Part shown: piece after piece, positions 49,443 through 60,787 of the stretch | Position numbering within the stretch: position 1 is the stretch's first letter | How the letters are laid out: each line of letters opens with the position of its first letter | Origin: Cristatella mucedo | Taxonomy: Eukaryota; Bryozoa; Phylactolaemata; Cristatellidae | Length of the DNA: 64,000 nt | NCBI GenBank assembly: GCA_009760855.2 | Contig: WPIO01000109.1 | Coordinates: 345,001-409,000 of the forward strand | Reading direction: 5' to 3' | Made by a program: the position numbers and the translations under genes | Notes under the pieces: model-generated | Told to the model about the DNA's origin: nothing | The model's input: only the letters and a program-made list of their open reading frames with translations | Databases searched by the model: none

Positions 49443-51119
49443 CGTGACGTCGCGTAGAGGAGGACGACGCGGCCGAGCGCGGAGCTTTTGCAGACCTTTC
49501 GGATGAGGAAGGTGAGCCGCTCGAGACGCCGCCGCCGCCGCCGATAAGGCTGCGCGCGCTCCGCCAACGCCGCCGCCGACGCTGCAGCCGCCGCTGCAGC
49601 CGCCGCCCGCTTCGTAGAGCGGGGTTATGGCCGGGCGCCGGCGCCAGGCCGGCTCATAAGCTCCCGACGGCCGACAGCCCGGACGCCCTCGCGCCACGCC
49701 CCTCCAGAAGGCCAACGGCTAGCGTTCGCCCGGTCCGAGAGAACGGCCCGGCTCGGGAAGGGTGTGGGGGACACGGACCAATCGGACCGCTCGACGGCGG
49801 CGCGATTGGCCGGCCGCCCTCTACGGAGCGCCGTGAATGAACGCGCCCAGGGTCGCCAGGCGGCGCCGCGCGCGCGGTGGGCAGTGTGTGGCCTTCGTTG
49901 GAGCGCGACGCGAGTCGCCGGCGCCCGCCCTCATCGTTCGTTCCGCGCGCGCTCTGCGTTCAGCCTCCGCGTCTGCCGCCGCTGCCGCCACTGCCGCCGC
50001 TGCGCGGCTGGGCGTCTCGGGCGAACTTGGCGCGCCGTCGCCGGCCGCCACTCCGGTTTGGGCGTATGGATGTGGGCAGCGCGGCGGTCGGAGCAGCTCG
50101 GAGGCGCCCGGAGAGAGAGCGCTCGCGGACCGAAGCACTTACTTTATGACGGAGTAGCGGCTGCTCGCCACCCGAATACGGCTGAGCCTCGGCGAGCGAG
50201 CGAGCACGCGCGGGAAGGGCGAAACACCGCGGATGCCGCGGTCGCCGGCATCTGCGGACTGGCTCGCTCGCTCGCTCGCTCACGCCGAGAGCCTCGGCTT
50301 CGGATCGCTGCCTCCGGCTTCGCTTTCTCGCTCGCTCGCTCGTCGCGACGCCGCAGCGAATCGATTGACCGCCTCCGCCGCCGACGGGAGAGCGTTCGCT
50401 CGCGCGGAGGCGTCCCGGCTCTGCTCCGCTGCGAAGGCCGCTGCGAAGCAGGCTGCGCGGCGGCGCGGCGGCGCGGCGCGCGCTCCGTTAGATCCGGGTC
50501 GGCGATGGGCGGGCGGGGCGCGAGCTCTCGCTCGCGCGCGCGCATCGGCTTCTGCTGGCCGTCGCCCGTCGCCTCATTTACGCTACATCCTTCCGCCGCC
50601 GCCCGCGGCGCCGCGCGGTCGTACTCTCGAGCGGGCGGTGAGCTCAGCTCAAGCGCCCGGGCTCCCCATAAATCAGCGGCCTCGTAGCCGGATGCGCGAG
50701 GGCGTCGCCGACGCATTAGCGTCTGCGTGAGGCTGCGCTGCATGGGGCTACGACCCGCGTAGGCGGGCGTTCGTCGATAGACGGATGCCGCCGCCGCCGC
50801 CGCCGCCGCTCTCGCACGGAGAGTCCCGCGCGAGCGTCTTGGGCTAGCCCGGGCGGCGGCGGCGGCGGCAGTGACTGCATTCGGACGGACGGACGGGCGG
50901 GCGGTCTGGGTCGCTGTTGCGGCGGCGCGCAGGGCGGCGGTGCTCCGTCTGACGAGCGGACGTCTCGCGCTGCTGAGCGTCTCGAGCTGCCCGTAGAAGT
51001 CCGCCGCCGTAGGGCAGCAGGGTGGAAGGCGATTGCGCCACGGGGCGAGCAGACGACGAGCCGGCGACTGTCCGCGGTGACCGCACCCGGCGGCGAAGGC
51101 GGCGGCGCGCCGCCGCTGG

Positions 51120-51222
51120 AGCCCTCCAAAGGGAGAATCTTCAAAGAGAAAATCTCCAGAGGGCGAATCTCCAGAGGGCGAATCTCCAGAGGGAGAATCT
51201 TCAAAGGGTGAATCTTCAGGCT
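51120..51222. repeat. 15-bp tandem repeat
   Basis: The unit is GGGCGAATCTCCAGA with GAGAATCTTCAAA variants, about seven copies. It keeps an open 5-residue LQREN/LQRAN repeat on the plus strand, with no other sign of a gene. Confidence 0.92.
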
Positions 51223-51499
51223 CGGGTGGCCCCAGCGTCTCGTCCGCAGCTCGGACGCGCTCGAGCGGCTAACGCGGACGGCGGCGGCGGCGGCGGCGGG
51301 CGCCACCGTGCGCGACCGCGTCGAAGTCCACGCTTAAGCCTGGCGCGCCGTCGCGCTTGAAGCGTCGGCGAAGCGGGAGCAGCGCCCGGAAGCAGCGGCG
51401 CGTCGCCGCTGCGTCGAAAAAGCGCCTAGGGGCGGGTGGTGAAAAGCGACGCCGAGAGACGACAAACGGAGAGGAAATCGCGAGGCTGAATGAGGGCAG

Positions 51500-52040
51500 G
51501 GAAAATAAGGAGAGATTAAGGGCGGCGCCGCCATTGCACGGACGTCACGCCGGATAGCAGACGAGTGGGCGTTGTTCGAATGCGCTCTTCTTTTACGGTT
51601 CGCTTCGCGCGCTCGCCTCTCTCGGTTCCGTTGCTAAGCGCTCGAGCGTCGTCGACGCTCGTGCGGCTCTGCAAAGATTCGTGCAGACCGCAGACACATC
51701 GCCGGTCGCTTACGCAGATTTATATTCGGAGCCAGCGGCGAGCGCCCGGGACGGGGCTCGCCGCTCACTCCTACGACCAAGGCCAAGATCCAAGGCCAAG
51801 GCCGCCTCTCGTCGGCGCCGGAGCGGACTGCGGCGACCTTGGCCTTTTCGTTGCCGACGGCGAGCGTATTTCAAACTCGCCAGCGATGGCAATGCGCTTC
51901 AGTCACGATTAGAGATTGTGTGAAGAGGCGGCCATGCTTAGATGCAGCACGAAGTAAAAAATGGAGCTCGAGCAAGCAAGCAGCGAGAGAGCAGCGAGAG
52001 AGCAGCGAGCGAGCGGAGATCGGACAAGAGACTGAAAGAC
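51500..52040. other. Unassigned GC-rich sequence
   Basis: CAAGGCCAAG-type short repeats lie at 51776-51800. No gene recognised. Confidence 0.3.
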
Positions 52041-52041
52041 T

Positions 52042-52104
<63 letters not shown>

Positions 52105-52125
52105 TGACAGACTGACAGACAGACA
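52038..52125. repeat. (GACA)n microsatellite
   Basis: GACA units with a few GACT changes near both ends. Confidence 0.96.
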
Positions 52126-52280
52126 GGTGTGTAATGTAACGTGTCTCCGTCTGTAACTCCACAAAGCCATAAAGACTACGTCGGTGTTACGCACGAGAGT
52201 TTTGTATAGCGCACTCAGCCTAAGCGGCTTTCGGTACGCATTCGATAGCCAACAGACTTCATCTCACGCAACAAAGACTA
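52126..52280 (-). repeat. LINE-B 3' tail
   Basis: Minus strand: TTGGCTATCGAATGCGTACC, GAAAGCCGCTTAGGCTGAGT, GCGCTATACAAAACTCTCGT, then 'GTAACACCGACGTAGTCTTT' and ATGGCTTTGTGGAGTTACAG, ending ACGTTACATTACAC. Best-preserved tail copy. Confidence 0.78.
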
Positions 52281-52284
52281 AGTG

Positions 52285-53400
52285 GGAAGCAGAGCAGAGT
52301 CAGGAGAGCAGTTGAGGTAGCGAGTAGAACGGAAGAGCAGCTCGCTCAGGAAGGCTGGAAAGGATGTGCCATAGCCAGAGAGATTTCAAGAACAGACAAA
52401 TGGCGGAAGTCGACTCTTGCGAACTGCCGCATCCAGGAGTCGATGAGCGGCAGCTGAGGCGAATGAGTGGCCGAGTGCTCGCGGAGCGCTCGATAAGCGA
52501 AAAACACTCGGTAAGCAGAGCGCTCGGTGTGAGGGAAGACGCGTCAAGGGAAGGCGCGTCGCGGAGAGCGCGATCGCGCGGTGCTATCAGCCTCGCTCGG
52601 CCTCGATCCGTCGGAGCGAGGCTGGCGATTGCGAAAAACGGCACGTTCGCTCGCCAGCGGCCGCGGCCGCGGTCTCCACTGCGGGGCGCTCTAAGCGCTC
52701 GCTCTCCGCTGAGAGCGAGCCGTTCGGAGCTCGCGACGCAAGGAGCGCTCTCTCTCTCTCGGAGGAGGAGGAGGAAGGGGAGGCAACGGCGGAGGCGAGG
52801 CTCCGCGTCGCTCTGCGCTTCCGCCGCCGAAGCTGCGGCGGCGCGGCGGCTGCGACGCAGCTCCGTCGCGAGTGCACCGGCGTTAAAGAGCGGATGAATG
52901 GAAGTCGCGCGCTAACTCGCTCGCCGGCGATCAGATAAAGTTTGCGAGCGGCTGCGCCGGTGCGGTCCCTTCTCGGCCTCCGCTCCGTCTCGGTCGGCGC
53001 ACTCAACGCGCGCTATCAGCCAGACCGTCGTCGCTCAGGGGCGACGGCCCCATTCAGGCGAGAGCCGAGAAACTCGGGCGAATGCGTCCGCGGCGCCTCT
53101 CGCCGCAATGCGTTAATGAGAGTGGGCGGGCGAAGGGGGACCGACTGCGGCTCCTCTGACGCCTCCGACTGCACCGAGTGCCTCCCGCCAGCGCCGCCGT
53201 ACTCGCCGCTCGCGCGACGGTCGCAATCCTCCGCGGGCAGTGCCCGACGCTCGCACCGGCGTCCGGCTCGCTTCGTCGTCAGCGTCGCTGCGGCGAGAGT
53301 CGTCCTACGTACCGCGCTCTTCAGCGCGAAGATTTAAAAAATGAAGGAACATTCACTTCCGCTTCCGAGCGACCTGAGCCCGGTCGCGATTCAAAAACCG
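52285..53400. other. Unassigned CpG-rich sequence
   Basis: Frames on both strands are long because stops are rare in this composition; none has a domain. Confidence 0.3.
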
Positions 53401-53530
53401 CAGTTATGCCAGGCTTATGCTGGTCTTATGCTGGAATTATTCTGGACTAATACAGGACTCGTGCACGCCTTACGCAGGATTCACGCTGGACTTCTGTTGG
53501 ACTCATATGCTGGACTTGCGCTGGAGGGAG
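53400..53530. repeat. Degenerate tandem repeat (GGACTtaTGCT-like)
   Basis: About ten imperfect 11-13-base units such as 'CTTATGCTGG' and 'ACTCATATGCTGG'. Confidence 0.7.
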
Positions 53531-54140
53531 GAGAGCATGAGAGCAGGAGGACGGCGCTTTCCGCTTTCCGCTCGATTCCCTACGCGACCGCTCGACGGCT
53601 CCTAGCTACGCACCGCGCACTCGCGCTCGTCAAGGACGTTGTTTGGTTGGGCAGCAGGTGCTGCAGCCTCAAAGGAGGAGAAGACGCTGCGTCCGGCACG
53701 GCTCATCGCCGCCGGAGGCAGGCCGCCGGGGGCAGCGGCAGCGAGCGCGCTCCGATACGTCAGCGTTTATTTAGCAAGCTCGAAGCTGGAGCGCGCGTCT
53801 GTCAGCTCGCTGCTCCTGCAGTCCGCCGGCGGCTGCTGCTGCTGCGTTCGCCGATCGCTGACAGGCAGCGATCCGCGGCAGCTGCGGCGGCGGCGGCGCC
53901 CAGAGGCGCTCGGCTGCGGAGGCGCAGGTTCGGCGCACTGGCGGCACGCAAGGTTTTGCCGCGTGCAGGACGCGAACCCGCGACTCCACGGTGTGGAGCG
54001 CTTCCGTCGGGTCGGACGCGAAGCTGCCGCTCGCGGAGTGGGCGAGGGACAGGTCGCATGGCAAGTCACTGCTAGCGGGACAGGTCGCTGGCCTTTAAAG
54101 CTAGCAGGAAAATATACTGTTAAAGAAGTTTGAAGATATT
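53530..54140. other. Unassigned CpG-rich sequence
   Basis: No conserved domain in the long overlapping frames of both strands. Confidence 0.3.
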
Positions 54141-54149
54141 TTAGTAATT

Positions 54150-54275
54150 TTTATTACTATTTAAGTTAATAATAATAATAATAATAGTAATGCATTGATA
54201 CAGCGCCCTCAGAGAACTCAATTTCTTCCTAGGTGCTTTACATTTGCTGCAAAGGGAATTAGTAACTGTTATTTA
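54150..54275 (-). mobile_element. LINE-A 3' tail
   Basis: Minus strand: TTTGCAGCAAATGTAAAGCA, CCTAGGAAGAAATTGAGTTC, TCTGAGGGCGCTGTATCAAT, then ATTATTATTATT. Confidence 0.75.
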
Positions 54276-54349
54276 TATCGACAGTCAATTCGATCGCCGC
54301 TATCATTATATCAAGCAATATTAACATAAAACTTAGTCGAATTTATTTA

Positions 54350-54800
54350 AACGTATATTTGATTACTGAATAGCTGAACTGCTGCGCCAGTTTCAGTCTC
54401 CTCAAGTGCCCTCAGGTCCTGCATGGACAATAAATTAGCTGTTCCATTCCTCTGCTTAAAGACCGTTGGCGACAGAAGCTTTAGCTCTGCAGGTCCTAGA
54501 CTGTAGAACTCAATTCCGCAAGTCTTACGCAACGACAAATACTCTCCTGCTGCCGACTGTGGCTCATCCTTTTTAGCGGTCCTGAGCTGCTACTTCTGTG
54601 CTACTCACTACCGCAACTGCTCCTAACTCTGCTGTGTTTCCCACTTCCTCTTTGTTGCGTGAGACGAAGTCTGTTGGCTACCGAATGCGTACCGAAAGCC
54701 GCTTAGGCTGTGAGTGCGCTATACAAATCACACCTGCGTAACACCCACATAGTATTTATGACTTTGTGGAGTTACAGATGGAGATAGATTACGTATGAAA
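54350..54800 (+). pseudogene. LINE-B, C-terminal coding end and 3' tail
   Basis: Coding part: 'AACTGCTGCGCCAGTTTCAG', 'AGGTCCTGCATGGACAATAA', 'CTTAAAGACCGTTGGCGACA' and CTGCAGGTCCTAGACTGTAG, parallel to the copy at 58.43-58.62 kb, which reads FPRLKTVGDRSFCSAGPRLW then SSLPQFLRND. The tail from about 54655 has the LINE-B blocks found at 0.45, 43.43 and 52.13 kb. This copy links that tail to the coding end. Confidence 0.75.
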
Positions 54801-54824
54801 ACTATGAAAACCGCATATTTCCCT

Positions 54825-55320
54825 CTAGAAGTCGAGTCCTTTCATTCTTTGGCTCCAGCTTACCTAGCAGAGCTACTCCATCTCACCAGGCTAAGCATCG
54901 TACCATCAGGTTTTCGGAATCTCACTGTTTCTCTATACCTTGTACGAGCCGCAAATTCTTTGGTGACCTTGCCTTTAGTTCATATGCTCCCAAAGTCTGG
55001 AACTCACTCCCGAATTGCGTCACGACATCCCTGACCTGACCACATTTAAAGAGAAGCTGAAAACGCATCTATTTACGACAGCATTTAGTGGGTCCCTGCG
55101 ATTCGTCCTTTTATGTGCTTATGCATGCATGCTGCTACTAACCGCATTTGCATGCTGACCCTGTGCATGTCACCGCTAATCATGTTATGCTTGTCATTGA
55201 GCATGCCACTACCATTAACCATTTGATCGTGCATCTTTTGCAGCACATGTAAAGTGCCTTGACAGAGATTGAGTTCTCTGACGGTGCTCTATCAAATTTA
55301 TTGTTATCATCATTATTACT
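54825..55320 (+). pseudogene. LINE-A, C-terminal coding end and 3' tail
   Basis: Encodes ESFHSLAPAYLAELLHLTR, later the '...VHMLPKSGTHSR' shift of 'VYAPKVWNSLP', and FKEKLKTHLFTTAFSGSL. Tail: GTAAAGTGCCTTGACAGAGA, TTGAGTTCTCTGACGGTGCT. Confidence 0.8.
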
Positions 55321-55324
55321 GAAA

Positions 55325-57290
55325 GCGGCTACGCTTCAGCGCGCCTAACATTGGCGCGCGCGCGGCTGGCGAGGCTCTCGCCTGCTGCAACCTCGCTCTC
55401 CTAATTAGAGCTTCCGCTTCGCATTTGCGCCCGCATTTTGCGCGAGTTGCTCTCGCTAGCGCCGCTGCGGCCAAGCGGCCCGTATCGCCCACGCGCCAGC
55501 TCGGCCCACTCGCCGCCGCCGCCGCCGCCGACAAGCGAGCGAAGAGATTGATACGCATAGACGCGCCGCCGCACGCGCTAGTCGCGACCTTGAACGAGTA
55601 TCGGGGCCGGGCGCGGAGCGGGCCTTCGGGTAGAGAGCGTCCTGCGCGTGGCGCGCGCGAGCGGGCCGCGCGCAGCCCTCTCGGGCTACCCGGAGTCTCG
55701 TCCGCCATGCTCCTCCGACTTCAGATACAACCGACGAGGGCGCATGAAAACGAGGGCGCAGGCGCCAGTCGCCAGTTCGAAGCTGCGCAAGCGCGGCTCG
55801 CACAGCGCGGCCGGCGCTTATCTCGCGCGCGCGTCCGGCGTTTAGACCGTCTGCCAGCTGGCGCCGCGCGACGGGGTGCATCGCGTCGGCAGCGGCGGCG
55901 TACCGCTCGCTCGCCGCCGTTTAGGGACAGCGCGGACGGCGGCCGGCGGCGAGACAATCCGCCGCCCGGAGCGAGCGCTTCGCCACTGACGCTCCAGAGA
56001 GACGCGCCGCTGCCACCGATCTCGTCGCCGCCGCCGCCGCTCTTTCTTCTTTTTCACTTTCTCTCACTTTTTGTTGTGCCGTTCGTTTCGCTTTGCTCGG
56101 TGCCGCCGCGGTGGACACTAGTATACCCGAGATCGAGTCGCGCCTGCGCCGGAGGCAGATCCTGTAGCTCTGCACTGGCGGCCGTTCGCCGGCGGCCGGG
56201 CGGACATCAAAGACAGCAAGCGGCCGAGTGCTATTTTCGCGACTGGCGACGAAGCGGAAGCCACCCGATTCGACGAAGGCCGAGGCCGCTGCGGCGGCGG
56301 CCTCGGCCTTCGTCGGGCACCGCAGTCGGTTCTGCCCGCTTTATGTTGCATAAGGCCGGCAGGGGCAATGCAGCGGAGACGCTAGACGGACGCAAGCGGA
56401 CGAGCCGCCGCCGAACTCTAGGCGGCGCTCGTCTGCCCGGTAGCAGCTGTGCCTCTCGGCCAGCCTTTGAAGCTGCGGATGTCGGCCATCTTCCGCAGCA
56501 TCGCGCAATTGCTCCCTCGCCCTCCTCCCTCTCGCCATCCCTGCCGTCGATTAAAGCATATCCGCCGTCGCCGGCTCGCGGCGAATTTAGTGCCTCCGCT
56601 CGCGGTAGCCGCTGTCGCCGCGGAGCCAGTGGGCTACCCGAGGCGGCAGCCCTGCGGCTTTCCTCCGACTTCGCATTCGCGGCGCTGCTCTGCGTTTGCA
56701 GTCGGGCACTCACCGGCGGCGCCTGCGACGGGTCAGCGGGCCGCTCCTCGAGCGCAGAGCGCCATCTTAGTAGCAGACGACGTAGTGACAGCAGTATCGG
56801 CGAAAGGAGCCCTGCGGGCGGGATGTGGGCGAGCGGGGGTTGTGCGGGGGGGAGGTTGAACGTGCGAGCTCGCGCGTCTAACGGCCAGCTGCTCGCCAGC
56901 TCGCAGGGTACCTGCGCAGGAAGGGAGGCGATAATCTCTCATGAGTAGTTGCCACTAAATGAATTTGGCAGCGCAGGAAGAGAGCGCGGGCGGGCGGCCG
57001 GGCAGTCGACTGACGTCACGCGGCGTCGCGCGACGCCGCAGCGCGCGCTCTTGGCGTCCGGCTGCGCGGGCGACCGGCGGAACGGGCGAGCGCGCGAGAG
57101 CGCGCGCGCGCGCGCCGCCGCGGCGACGCGTCTCCGACTGCTGCGGCCGCTGGCAGCGGGTGGAATGAACGAGCGAGCGAGCGTTCGATCGACACGCCAG
57201 CGGCCGCGACTCGCCACCCGCGGCGAAGGCAGAGTTCGTGGTAGACGCGTCCTTCAACAGCGGCCGCTGTCAAAGATTGCGTAGCGCCTG
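55325..57290. other. Unassigned CpG-rich block
   Basis: Very CpG-rich; both strands show frames of up to about 500 codons made of Arg, Ala, Pro and Ser. Stops are scarce by composition, no domain is visible, and the opposite strand is equally open, so no gene is called. Confidence 0.3.
56271..56315. repeat. Perfect inverted repeat, 19-bp arms
   Basis: The left arm at 56271-56289 is CGACGAAGGCCGAGGCCGC. The right arm at 56297-56315 is its exact reverse complement. The loop is TGCGGCG. Confidence 0.95.
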
Positions 57291-57294
57291 CATG

Positions 57295-57605
57295 CTCTGG
57301 GAACTAAAAAAGAAATTAAAAACGCACCTATTCAGGACAGCATTTAGTGGGTCCCTGTGCTTTGTCCTTTATGTGGTTATGCGTGCTGACACTTCGCATG
57401 CTGCCAGTAACCATGCTTGCATGCTGACCTTGTTCATGTCACCCCTAACCATGTTATTCATGTTGTTTATCAAGCATGATACCACTCACCATTCGATCGT
57501 GTCTCCTTTGCAGCAAATGTAAAGCGCCTAGAAAGAGATTGAGTTCTCTGAGGGCGCTTTATCAAGTGCATTGTTATTATTATTATTATCATTATTATTT
57601 GCTCC
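57295..57605 (+). mobile_element. LINE-A 3' end fragment, well preserved
   Basis: Encodes KKKLKTHLFRTAFSGSL then a stop, followed by the untranslated segment and a tail GAGTTCTCTGAGGGCGCTTT, ATCAAGTGCATTG, TTATTATTA. Confidence 0.85.
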
Positions 57606-57721
57606 CTTTCAAATACATTCGATAAGTATGCGATCAAAGATCTCGCGGGACCGAGTGCCCCCAAAAAAGAATTTCGCCTCGCTCACGGGCAAAAGTCCCG
57701 CTTCTAAGTTACTCCGCTCCG

Positions 57722-57765
57722 GGGCATTGGCCTTGGCATTGGCCTTGGCCTTGGCCTGGCGGGTA
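57722..57765. repeat. Short tandem repeat (GGCCTTGGCATT)
   Basis: About four 6- or 12-base units of TTGGCC/TTGGCA. Confidence 0.85.
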
Positions 57766-57769
57766 AGTT

Positions 57770-57925
57770 GCTCCCTCTTTACGACCTGTTTACGCCGTGG
57801 GTTCGATGCGTGGACGAGGCGGCTCTGCATTGCGAACTGCCAGCGGCTGCCATAGCCGCTACGACTCCTCGGCCGCTGGATAAACGAGGGCTTGCTAAAT
57901 CAGCCGGCCTTCCTTCACCTTTGCT
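57770..57925 (+). mobile_element. SINE-B copy, diverged
   Basis: GCCGTGGGTTCGATGCG (B box), 'GCATTGCGAACTGCCAGC', GGCTGCCATAGCCGCTACGA, CTCCTCGGCCGCTGGATAAA, 'GCTAAATCAGCCGGCC'. Confidence 0.55.
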
Positions 57926-58039
57926 TTGCTTTACTTGTACAGGTCGGATGCTCTACCAGTGGTGGCTTGCAAATAATCTACCTAGCCCCCCTGGTTCTGT
58001 TGTCTAGGCTAGATGATTGAATAACTGATATGTTTCATT

Positions 58040-58172
58040 TGCCATGAGCCCTACGAGAGAACTTAATGTGCTTACGCGTGCTGACACTGTGCACGCTGCC
58101 ACTAATCGCACTCGCATGCTGACCCTGTGCATGTCACCCCTAACCATATTATTCATGTTGTTATCTATTAAG
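58040..58172 (+). mobile_element. LINE-A 3' untranslated fragment
   Basis: GTGCTTACGCGTGCTGACAC, TGTGCACGCTGCCACTAATC, CATGCTGACCCTGTGCATGT, CACCCCTAACCATATTATTC. Ends abruptly before LINE-B. Confidence 0.7.
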
Positions 58173-58214
58173 GAGCGCCATGCAGGCCAGCCACAAGCTC
58201 GAGCCCACGAGACC

Positions 58215-58900
58215 ACGACAATTCCATTTTGGCTGGGCTACCAAAAAAGCCATTAGGCTAGTGCAGCTGGTGATGAATGTGGCTGCTAGGATAGTCAACA
58301 AATCCCAGAGGTACAGCCGAGCGTCTCCATTGCTGAAGGAGCTAGGATGGCTGCCGTTCAATCGACGGCTACAGAGTAGAGCTCTTGCGCCGGTCCGCAA
58401 GGCCAAGGCCACGTGACTTGACTCCTCCATGCCTAGCTGAACTTCTGCACCAGTTGCAGCCTCCTCATGCCCGCAGGTCCTGTATGGACAGTAAATTAGC
58501 TGTTCAATTCCCCCGCTTAAAAACCGTCGGCGACAGAAGCTTTTGCTCCGCAGGTCCTAGGCTGTGGAGCTCACTTCCACAATTCTTACGAAACGACATC
58601 TACTCTCCTGCTGCCGACAATTGAACGTCCTCTGCAGCCGTCCTGAGCTGCTACTCACTGCTTCAACTGCTCTCCCGGCTAAGCGATGCTTCTCACTTTC
58701 TGTTGGTTGACGAGCCTTAATGGCTGTCACCGCCGCTTGTATTCGGCCGAATAAAGAATCGCTGGGTCGTGAAGAGCGAGCACCTACCCCTGGGCCAAGA
58801 CCCAGGGGCGTGCAGAGAACTCTTTCCACCGTAACACCCACTTAGTCAGTGTGTCATTGCGGAGTTACAGACGGAGATACGCTACATTGCATTGAATACT
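58215..58900 (+). pseudogene. LINE-B, C-terminal reverse transcriptase end with nested SINE-B
   Basis: Encodes KKAIRLVQLVMNVAARIVNK, SRASPLLKELGWLPFNRRLQ, then after a frame change LTPPCLAELLHQLQ, FPRLKTVGDRSFCSAGPRLW and SSLPQFLRND. This is the C-terminal region of a CR1/L2-type LINE distinct from LINE-A. Its tail is interrupted by a SINE-B near 58.70-58.80 kb and then resumes with 'CCGTAACACCCACTTAGT' and GAGTTACAGACGGAGATACG. Confidence 0.78.
58700..58802 (-). mobile_element. SINE-B nested in the LINE-B tail
   Basis: Minus strand: CTTGGCCCAGGGGTAGGTGC (A box), GCGATTCTTTATTCGGCCG, AGCGGCGGTGACAGCCATTA, AGGCTCGTC. The B-box part is shortened. Confidence 0.55.
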
Positions 58901-58904
58901 GAGG

Positions 58905-59395
58905 GAGCTACCTCGAGGCTGCTCTTGCTTGACACTCGACACATGACTTTAAAGCGTCGCCATTAAGTGTCCGCTGACTTCACGTGTTCGAGCCGAATCC
59001 CAATGTGACATGTGCGAATGAATGCATATAGTGGAATAAAAATATATATTATGATATACATATATGTGTGTGTGTGTATGAGAAAACAATGAATATATTC
59101 ACAATTTCGAATCAAGCGCCGTTACGCTGCATACAGTAACGCCCGCGGCGGTCGGCCCCCCTCCCGAAAGAAAGCGTATCCACTGCGAGACTTCTGCATA
59201 TTCAGGCAAGCAGCCGTCTCCACTAGCGGCCCGACGCCGTCTCCCCGACAACCCGTAAGCTTCTGAGTATTTATATATGAAACAAAAGTGGTGAACTTAT
59301 TTCGTCGGCGTGGGCGAGATGAAACCGCGACATCTGATAGACAGCGGAAATCCACATAGCCACTTTCTATAGTTTATATATAGATTTACATAGCA
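58905..59395. other. Unassigned sequence
   Basis: Contains short AT and TG runs near 59040-59080. No gene seen. Confidence 0.3.
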
Positions 59396-59397
59396 TG

Positions 59398-59660
59398 TAA
59401 ATGTAATAATAATGATAATAATAATGCACTTGATAAAGCGCCCTCAGAGAACTTAATCTCTTTCTAGGCGCTTTACATTTGCTGCAAAGTGATATGCAAT
59501 AGAATAGTAAGTAAAATCATGCTTGAAAAACAAACAAAATGAATAATATGGTTAGGGGTGACATGCACAGGGTCAGCATGCAAATGTGGTTAGTGGCAGC
59601 ATGCACAGTGTCAGCACGCATAAGCACATCAAGGACGAATCACAGGGATCCACTAAATTT
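59398..59660 (-). mobile_element. LINE-A 3' end fragment
   Basis: Minus strand: 'AAATTTAGTGGATCCCTGTG', GTGCTGACACTGTGCATGCT, 'CATGCTGACCCTGTGCATGT', then AAATGTAAAGCGCCTAGAAA, GAGATTAAGTTCTCTGAGGG and CGCTTTATCAAGTGCATTAT. Confidence 0.82.
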
Positions 59661-59664
59661 ATAG

Positions 59665-59720
59665 CCTATATATATATATATATATATAAACCCTGCTTAA
59701 ATAAATGCTATATATATAAG

Positions 59721-59809
<89 letters not shown>

Positions 59810-59812
59810 CAC
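59665..59812. repeat. (TA)n and (TG)n microsatellite
   Basis: TA runs at 59668-59690 and 59717-59741, then a pure TG run to about 59806. Confidence 0.97.
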
Positions 59813-59819
59813 TGTGTAA

Positions 59820-60785
59820 AGCGACTACGTGCATTTCCGCTATCGGGTCGGATGTCGCGGTTTCAACTTGCCCACGCCGACGAGATAAGTTCGCCTTTTT
59901 TGTGAGCGCAGCTAAGAAGCAAGCCCGGTTGCAGTTTCAGCCGAAATAATCAGCCGACAATGAACGCGTTTCACTTTGGCGCGTCTGAGGTCAGTCCGGC
60001 TTGCGACGCGGGGCACACAAACCGGCGCCTCGACCGGCGCCTCTCCGATTGGAACCGAAAGGTAAGCGTCGCCATTGGCCAAGGTCCGCACGAACGGTCA
60101 ACCGGTCGAGCAGGAGTGCTGGAATGATTCGGTTCGCCTGAAAAAAAGGAGGGGGAAGCCGATTCGATAGGCCGCCACGCGTCGCTGGAGTTCCCGCGGT
60201 TTTCTGCGCATCGAAGGAGGTAGCGGTAGCTTGCTCACTCGACGCAAACCCCAGACTTGCCTAAATGCGAGAGCGCCGAGCGGCACTCTCGCGAGATCTC
60301 GTCGAAACTGTGGACCTGTTTGCCTTGAAATGAAAACAGCGGCCTAGACGAAGGGCCCTAAATTTAACTTTTTTTCCCATCTCCGCATTTTACCCGGGAG
60401 CCACTTCTATCAGGCTAGCAACTCCCACTGCGTTATGCTTGTGCAAACGTGCAAAGAGCGGCGGCCGCCAGAAAGCGCCAGAAGCGACCAAATCGACAGC
60501 GCGGGTGTTTATTACGCACCAAGCCACACCGGAACTGGTGACCGCGACGGCGGACGAAAATTAACAGGTCCCTGAATGGGTCAGCTGTTATTCGCTTAAG
60601 GTTCCACTGGAGGGGGAAAGTCTAGCGGGCCTAACGCGCAGGAATGCAGAGGAAACAGACTAGAAAATCCGCCGCGGTACAATAAAAAGGCGCGACTCTC
60701 TTTCGTCGATCGGCTCTCCGCAAAATCGTAGTAGCGGCGCTTACCGGCTCGTACAGTTGGTGTGCAAAAATCTGCAAAAACCCGC
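59820..60785. other. Unassigned sequence
   Basis: Mixed composition. No conserved frame, RNA gene or repeat recognised. Confidence 0.3.
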
Positions 60786-60787
60786 TT

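Noticed and set aside
55425-56948. 507-codon plus-strand open frame
   Set aside because: Low-complexity Arg/Ala/Ser/Pro composition with equally open opposite strand and no recognised motif.
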